DNA of 64,000 bases. Origin: Neolentinus lepideus HHB14362 ss-1. Lineage: Eukaryota; Basidiomycota; Agaricomycetes; Gloeophyllales; Gloeophyllaceae. A program made the translations under genes and the position numbers. Of this stretch, positions 58,048 to 64,000 are shown piece after piece. The stretch spans positions 198,460 to 262,459 of the forward strand of contig KV425573.1 of NCBI GenBank assembly GCA_001632425.1, in the 5' to 3' direction. The notes below the pieces were generated by a model that was given only the letters and a program-made list of their open reading frames with translations, had not been told where the DNA came from and searched no databases. Position 1 is the first letter of the stretch, and every line of letters begins with the position of its first letter.

Positions 58048-60412
58048 TCAGATCAACTCCATAAACGAACCTTCGTTCACTGTGTGCGCCCCATTGTAGC
58101 AGTCGCGGGAATCTTGATGACCGTACCGGAAGATGTGTCTTGTCAAGTTCCAGTAGTGCCTCGTGTCTACTGGGTGTCAGCTAATTTAATTATGGCACGC
58201 GAGCAAACTCACCAGTATTTCCTGCCGGACGTGTGAGTTGTTCAAATCATCTGGTTTTCAAAGGCTGCATGCTACTCACCCAGAGACAAACCTGGAGCAA
58301 CCACTGCTCTCATCTTTGACTCCCGCTCCCTGAAAGAGCGTTTAAGAGTGGCGAGAATGGTGCCAGATATGAACTCATAGGCATCTCCGCTTGTGGGAGT
58401 GACCGGAGCAGGATTGAGAGCATTCCCGAATGCATCTGATAACTGGACGTGGCCAGCAGCTGCAGACTTGTCGCCATACAACGTGCCAAAGGCATCTAAC
58501 GAAAGGTTGAAATGCTCCGCCACCGGCCAGACCACGTCGGCAAAGTGCGCCTGAAGTTCCTTCACCGAGCTATTCGAATTCCTGGGTTCAAAGCGATTCA
58601 AGGCTGCACCTGATTTCACGCACCTGTAGTCAGCAATTCTGTGGTTAACAATGACATGCGCCTGCTCTGGCAGTGCGTTCACTTTGACACCGCCTGCTAT
58701 GACATCCACGGCTTGCGTTGTCCCTGCAATGTGCTTGAACGCTGGCAGCGACGCAATCAGCTCAGTCTCCAGCTGTTTTAGCGCGACGTCGTTCTCTCTG
58801 GCTTCTTTAATTATGCGGCGCATAGTTGCAGGCAACTGAGAGTCGTGTTCAGCGTGGCATTGCAGCTGCTTATAATACGTCCCGTCGCGATAGAGGTGCG
58901 GGATGTGCGGGTTAGCTTCGAGTTCGGTGATCAAGGATGCGAGGATGCCTATGCCCTGGAAACAAAACGCGCAGATGTGACCATGATGCGTCTAAAGCTT
59001 TCATGTGGATCAAATGCTTACAGTATGTGCCGGGGGTCTGCTAGAGTGGCCTCCGGGGGTGTCAACCTCCATCCGGACGTTTAGTTGGCCTTTCTCGGCC
59101 ACGGCGGGCTGGGACCATATTATTCCATTCTCCTCGCCATACCCACCTGAGTATCGCGGGGTAGGAAAACCTCATTCAGAGAATAAGTAAGGTACACTGA
59201 CCGCCCTCGTCCACAAGGAGGGAGAAAGAATCGGGACCGTAGGCAGATAACAGGTGGTCTCGAATAGCAGTAGCTCCCTACAGATGGTTAGACAATGAAA
59301 CAGACAGTAATCGTCGCATTGCTCACTTCGATACCGCCTCGTTCTTCGTCAATGCCATATGCGAGCACGAATGATCTGGTCGGCTCGAAGCCCTGCTCGA
59401 GCAGAGCCTCAACAGCGGTTCTTGGAGCCACATATACTAAACACTTCGAGCAGTTAAATCGATATGGCCTTGCACTCACAGACTACCGATGAGACCCGAT
59501 TTATCATCGCAAGAGCCCCTGCCCCAAATCCATTCGCCTGTATCCCTTGTCACTAATCATCCAAAAACTGCAGAAATTTGGCACGGTACCGTCAAAATAG
59601 CCGGAGAAAGGAGGCTGAACCCATTGGTCAAGTGTCAATGGCTCGACTGGTACAACATCTGCGCATTGGGAAATAAGTTACAATGTCTGGAAAAGCACAT
59701 AAGAGGGTAGGTATTTTACGAAAGGGTATAAACCTTGGTGCGCCGTGAGAAGAACCGGTTTCAAAGACGCATCCTTTCCCTTCCAGGAGTATACAAGGGC
59801 ATAATGGTTCACGACTGTCTTACTGAGTTTGGCGTGTCTGGTGGCAGAGATAAGTGTACTCGTTCCCTCTGCACATTCTGCTACGTCGGACGCACACGAA
59901 CGGGAAACGGCTCTCGAGATATTCGTGTAGTTTTCCAAGAACATCCCATCGGGAATCCTCCCCAGGACGGCCGTAATCATCCCAGGTCTGTGTTCTGTTT
60001 ATACGGAGATAAGTGTATTAACTCATAATAATACAAAGCAAGCTTACGGGATTCTGATGGCCCCACCAAGGGACTCATATGCCTTCAGCTGGAAGTCTCG
60101 CGTAGCAAAGATGTCGTCCAGGTCCTCCAGTAGTCCCTTGTTCTTGGATGGTGTTATCGGAGCAGCTTGCTGACACAAGAATTCATCCGCTTGGGACTCC
60201 AAGATTTTGGAAGGGGGGGACGTGTACAAGCGCAATCCCAGGTAAAGCAAGGCGAAGGTCACAATGACCAGATGGAGTATCCAGCGTGTACCCTCATTTA
60301 CTCTCGAGCTCTTATCGCACCGACATGCCCCATGCTCACCCTTCTCAGTGACGTTGTAAGAGTCGGCCGTCTTGCATGTGCAGGTGACGTCTTGAGCACT
60401 GTGCCAAGTCAT
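58048..60412 (-). CDS. CPS1: vacuolar carboxypeptidase S (M20 metallopeptidase)
   Basis: Zinc carboxypeptidase of the yeast Cps1 type. An N-terminal membrane anchor (WILHLVIVTFALLYLGLRLY) is followed by the M20 motifs: LKPVLLTAHQD (zinc His), GYFDG, EWIWGRGSCDDKSGLIG (bridging Asp), YGIDEERGG (catalytic Glu-Glu), VDEGG, MEVDTPGGHSSRPPAHTGIG, and the C-terminal block TRHYWNLTRHIFRY with NGAHTVNEGSFMELI (last His ligand). The final exon needs the acceptor at about 58187; an earlier AG gives an in-frame stop. It ends at a TGA at 58048-58050. About ten introns. The start at 60412 precedes a Cys-rich stretch and is less certain than the rest. Type II membrane protein of the vacuole by family. Confidence 0.88.
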
Positions 60413-61169
60413 TTGGCGTACAGCTGTAGCATATGCTACTCAGCAGATGAGGCTGTTCGAAGAACGGAATATTTCCTCATTCCTAGTAATGCACCGAGGT
60501 AAGTGCATTCTAAACTTAGGACGGGTTTACCCGGCGCGTGGCTGAGGAGTATCGGCAAGCGTTGCACTTGAACTGCTTTACTTCGTTGACGAGTCCCGGG
60601 CCCCGGCGTTGGCTGAAGCTGAAGCTGAGCGCTGAAGATTGAAGTCCTGCGTGTTGACATATGTCAAGCCGAAGAACTTCAATCTCCGTCAATATGCTAC
60701 GGCCGTACAATAGAAACGCGTACATACTTGTAATGAACTGGCTTCTGGTCTTCATGCCCGTTGTGTCTCAGGCGCTGTTGCAGTGAGCTTAGAACGGCTC
60801 TGCAGCGGGTGTACCCATCCTCGATCATCACCGGTTAATGATGATCTTGACAACAGCAGGTGTCATATGTTGTTCTCGCATCTTCGCAAGACTTCTTTAT
60901 CAATCATCAGCATCTCCGAAAAGCGCTTGAACTACCCGCCTGCCGCTGGATGACCGGAATGCCTCGCTTCTCGCTGGCTTCCATTCCCCAGGCGAGTGTA
61001 ATCTGCACCTTCGTTGTCGAGACAAACTTCGATATCTTAAAAATAACAGCACCCTCAGCATGATTCTTAAAGCTGTACGTTACGCCTACCACACGCGCAG
61101 GCTCCACAACTCACATGCGTGCTTTTCATTCCGGACACGAGACTGCCCGGCTCACTGGCCATGTTCACA
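60413..61169. other. divergent intergenic region, no gene seen
   Basis: Between CPS1 and the second aspartic protease. A minus frame at 60755-60516 has a CNAC motif but no family match. Confidence 0.4.
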
Positions 61170-61177
61170 ATATAAAG
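61170..61177 (+). promoter_or_regulatory. TATA box of the second aspartic protease
   Basis: ATATAAAG at 61170-61177 lies 80 bases before the start codon at 61251, followed by a CT-rich leader. Confidence 0.55.
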
Positions 61178-61250
61178 GACAGGACGAAGAGCACTATTGT
61201 CCTTACCGCTTCCAGGTCTTTCCTCACCTAGCACTCAGGCCATTGCCAAG

Positions 61251-62780
61251 ATGCGCTTCACATCCGCCACCGTTCTCGCTGCTCTGCCCTTTTTGGTTGC
61301 TGCCTCGCCCGTCTCTAACACTCGGATTGGCACGAAGATTCCCATCCAGAAAAGGTCTACTCTCGCTAACCCGGACGGTTCGGTCAACGCCCAGGCACTG
61401 CGCTCGCAACTGGCCTACGCTACTGGGTTAGCCTCATGATTTTGCTACGGTCACTGTGGCTTGTTACTGAATACTTCGCTATAGGAAAATTGAACGCGGT
61501 TTCGCCGCTTACCTGAAGAATACCGGTTCCCCTCACCCTCTAGCCTCCAAGAGTGGTGCTAGCAAGCGCGCCACCGGAAGCGACGCGCTTACTGATGACA
61601 ACTCAGAGCTGTGGTACGGTTCCATCGAGGTCGGCACCCCGGCCAAGAAGTTCACTGGTAAGCTCCCATGACCAATTGCATTGTTTAATACCGCGTCGCT
61701 CACTGTGTTGTGTCATGCGATGTAGTGGACTTTGACACTGGAAGCAGCGACTTGTTCCTGCCCGGGCCCGATTGCTCTGAGAACTGCGATGGACATACGG
61801 CGTACGACCCCAGCTCCAGCTCGACCTCCTCGGATGTTGGCAAAACGTTCTCGCTGCAATACGGCGATGGCTCGACAGTCTCTGGTGAACAATACACTGA
61901 CACCGTGTCGATCGCTGGTCTCACTGTACGTCTCGTCTTCTTTCATGTGCACTACGCGGCTGACGTCGGATACAGGCAAAGAAGCAGACCCTGGGTGCCG
62001 CCAAACAGTACTCCTCTGGGTTCTCGTCCTCCAACTTCCCCGCTGACGGGCTGATGGGCATGGCATTCAAGTCACTCTCCGAGTACAACGCCAACCCCGT
62101 GTTCCAAACCCTCGCGTCAGACGGACAAACTTCCGACTCAGTTTTCGCTTTCCAGCTCTCGTCGTCCGGTGCTGAGCTCTACCTTGGTGGTACCGACTCT
62201 TCCAAATACTCCGGCGACTTTACGTACGTCCCAGTCACCCAGGAGGGGTACTGGCAGGTCGACTTGGACTCAGTGAACGTTAACGGCAAGGCAGCGGTCA
62301 ACAGCCTCTCTGCGATCATTGACACCGGTACCACCCTCATCGTTGGTGACTCAGACTCCGTCTCGCAGCTGTACGGCTCGATAGACGGCGCGAAGGACGC
62401 GTCGAGTTCCGTTGGGCAGGGTTACTACACCGGTGCATAGAGCTCGTCACTTGTCTATTAGCGTCACTGACTGTACATGATGTAGTTCCATGCGACTCGA
62501 TCCCGAAGATCAGCCTGACCTTCGGCGGCAAGTCGTTCGACGTCTCGTCTGACACGTTCAATCTCGGCCCCGAATCCTCTGGTTCATCGTCGTGCGTCGG
62601 TGGTATCGTTGCTCAGGACGATGCTGGTAAGCCGAAATTGTCTGGATTTTTCCTTAATAGCACCTTGCTTATGGCTTCTTTCTCGTAGATTTCTGGATCG
62701 TCGGCGATGTCTTCTTGCAAAATGTCTACACTGCGTTCGACGTTGGCAATACCCAGGTGGGATTCGCTACCTTGGCTTGA
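61251..62780 (+). CDS. secreted pepsin-like aspartic protease (A1), copy 2
   Basis: Paralogue of the gene at 16663 with the same exon layout. Signal peptide MRFTSATVLAALPFLVAASP, propeptide with KRSTLANPDGSVNAQALRSQ and a KR site before ATGSDALTDDNSELWYGS. Catalytic DTGSS in [15 protein letters not shown] and DTGTT in [13 protein letters not shown]; flap YGDGST; terminal [20 protein letters not shown]. It ends at TGA 62778-62780. Five or more short introns; one removes the sequence after QGYYT. The mature part is intact, about 400 residues total. Role in external protein digestion by family. Confidence 0.92.
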
Positions 62781-63168
62781 GTGAAGAAGTAGAGGGTGGT
62801 GTAACTTTATTTGTAACTCCTAAGTTATTGGCTTGCCTGTTCTCCACTGGACTTGTTCGTCGGGTCTGTAGATCTGTAGATCAGTGCAATGTCCTCTACG
62901 TCTGCAATGCGGATCTTCACGTCGTTTACGCATCCTTGAAAGCACAGCGGTGTGGCATCAATAATGGTGAAGTGAATCGGAACGTACGTTCACGCATTTT
63001 TCACTGTAGATCATAAAATGGCATGTAGTACGGATGAGATTGGGTGGCGTGTACAGGAATACAAAGTTCAGTGCGATGAACCACGGATAGGACATGATGT
63101 TGCAAGTTGATTATAACACAATGCTGAGGATTCGGAACAAACCAAAACGAGAAACAGTGGCACTCATA
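62781..63168. other. convergent 3' region
   Basis: Shared 3' flank of the protease (plus) and MMS2 (minus). No gene seen. Confidence 0.5.
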
Positions 63169-63749
63169 TCAGAACTCGCTGCCTTCAGGAGGCTGCGGGA
63201 GCTTCCTGTTGTTGAAGGACGCCATCTCCCTATGGAGATTATATCAGTGCGCGCGCGCGAGGATGGTGATTGAGACGGAACGCACTTCCTGATCTCGACC
63301 AAGACAGTCTCGATGCTGTTATTCCGGCTCCAATGCGCAAGAACGGGCAACTTGGACGCTTCAACTGTGCCATCGGTCTGGTTGACGAAAGGCAGGTTCA
63401 CGCGCGAGACAAATTGGACGGTGGGCGGGCGCTCGGGGTATTCGTCGCCACAGTGGATCTTGAGGCTGTATATCCGGTTCTCGTGCACAGTCTAACGACG
63501 ATCGGAGTCAATTATCATTAGATGCAAGTGATGAGACGACATACGTGGCCTGGCCCAATAATGGTGCCTCTCCAGTTGCTCATCAGTATATCGTCGCCAT
63601 CCTCAAGCCCGTAGGAGCAAGACCCATCGCCGATGCCCTTCTCGCCCTTCTCGAGCTCCTCCAGAAGGCGGAAGTTGCGAGGTACTAGACAGAAGTAATA
63701 AACATCGAGTACATTATTAGTTGGTAGGAACTACTTCACCCTTGGCCAT
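63169..63749 (-). CDS. MMS2: ubiquitin-conjugating enzyme variant MMS2 (UEV)
   Basis: Short exon 1 (MAK) at 63749 joins [20 protein letters not shown], then [59 protein letters not shown] and the C-terminal [17 protein letters not shown]. About 137 residues, the normal UEV length. The position of the E2 active-site cysteine is not a Cys, as expected for a UEV. Mms2 pairs with Ubc13 to make K63-linked ubiquitin chains in DNA damage tolerance. Four short introns. Intact. Confidence 0.92.
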
Positions 63750-63907
63750 GGGAGCGGACTTGTAAACGTAAAGGAAAGTGACCAATGTCCTCGGGCACTG
63801 CAATATCTGGATCTGAGCGCGTAACGAGCTCGGCATTCGCCGCAGTACAGCCATGACGCGCAGCGATTCTCGACACCTCTTGTATCCCACCAAGCACGTC
63901 GCTGACG

Positions 63908-63950
63908 ATGTTCAAGGCAGGCCAGTCGAACCCTTACGACGACATAGTCG
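63908..63950 (+). CDS. HSE1: probable first exon of HSE1 (ESCRT-0), cut by the window edge
   Basis: ATG at 63908 opens MFKAGQSNPYDDIV and ends at a strong GTAAGT donor (63951). Fungal Hse1 proteins begin with an MF...NPYDDIV-type sequence, followed by KATDEN of the VHS domain, in the next exon. The VHS sequence itself is outside the window, so the call rests on 14 codons, the splice donor and divergent spacing from MMS2 (158 bases). Confidence 0.4.
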
Positions 63951-64000
63951 GTAAGTGACGGACGCTGATACATCAAAGGGCAGACACTGACAGAGAATCT

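Noticed and set aside
57865..58236. 123-codon plus frame
   Set aside because: It overlaps the last exons of CPS1 on the opposite strand and shows no family motif.

Overview
The window looks like a gene-dense chromosome segment of a basidiomycete fungus, most likely a mushroom-forming Agaricomycete. The evidence is many 48-70 base GT-AG introns with CTGAC/CTRAC branch sites, tiny 5' exons in a ribosomal protein gene, secreted pepsin-like proteases, an Urbs1/SreA-type iron GATA factor and an Opi1 regulator. No rRNA, tRNA or CRISPR array could be supported. Exon joins were worked out by hand from splice consensus and reading frame. For RPL37, the GATA factor, OPI1, the Pls-like synthetase, RPL33, the histone variant and the 132-residue protein the exon lengths sum to whole codons; the other exon maps are approximate.

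Left third (1-27 kb): the tail of an unidentified gene, RPL37, a two-finger iron-type GATA repressor with GATA motifs in its own promoter, OPI1, a VPS9-domain Rab GEF, an A1 aspartic protease, and a 1630-residue membrane protein built like bacterial epsilon-poly-L-lysine synthetase (adenylation, carrier, then three membrane/left-handed beta-helix modules). The C-terminal coiled coil of this synthetase is strikingly similar to the C-terminal coiled coil of the GATA factor 12 kb away.

Middle (27-55 kb): RPL33, APN2 and a small unknown gene lead into a large inverted duplication (arms about 31652-35335 and 52225-54887). Between the arms lie an F-box protein, glycerol kinase, a TMEM97-like protein with a decayed copy, a ZIP transporter, and the divergent pair ZNHIT2-like/DBP9 (both ribosome/snoRNP related). 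Each arm carries a divergent histone H3 gene and a unit made of tandem exon-intron repeats with GC-AG-type introns. The arms have decayed reciprocally. The right arm keeps an intact 136-residue H3 in which Lys9 is Met, Ser10 is Pro, Lys14 is Arg and Lys79 is Thr. The left H3 lost its C-terminus and is abutted by a 0.77 kb insertion with imperfect terminal inverted repeats. The left arm in turn keeps an open frame through the tandem exons.

Right part (55-64 kb): a second tandem array of exon-intron-like units, a gene-poor stretch, vacuolar carboxypeptidase S (M20), a second A1 protease, the ubiquitin E2 variant MMS2, and at the edge what looks like the first exon of HSE1 (ESCRT-0).

The most unusual content is the K9M histone H3 variant in the inverted duplication, the tandem exon units beside it, and the Pls-like synthetase sharing a coiled coil with the iron regulator.
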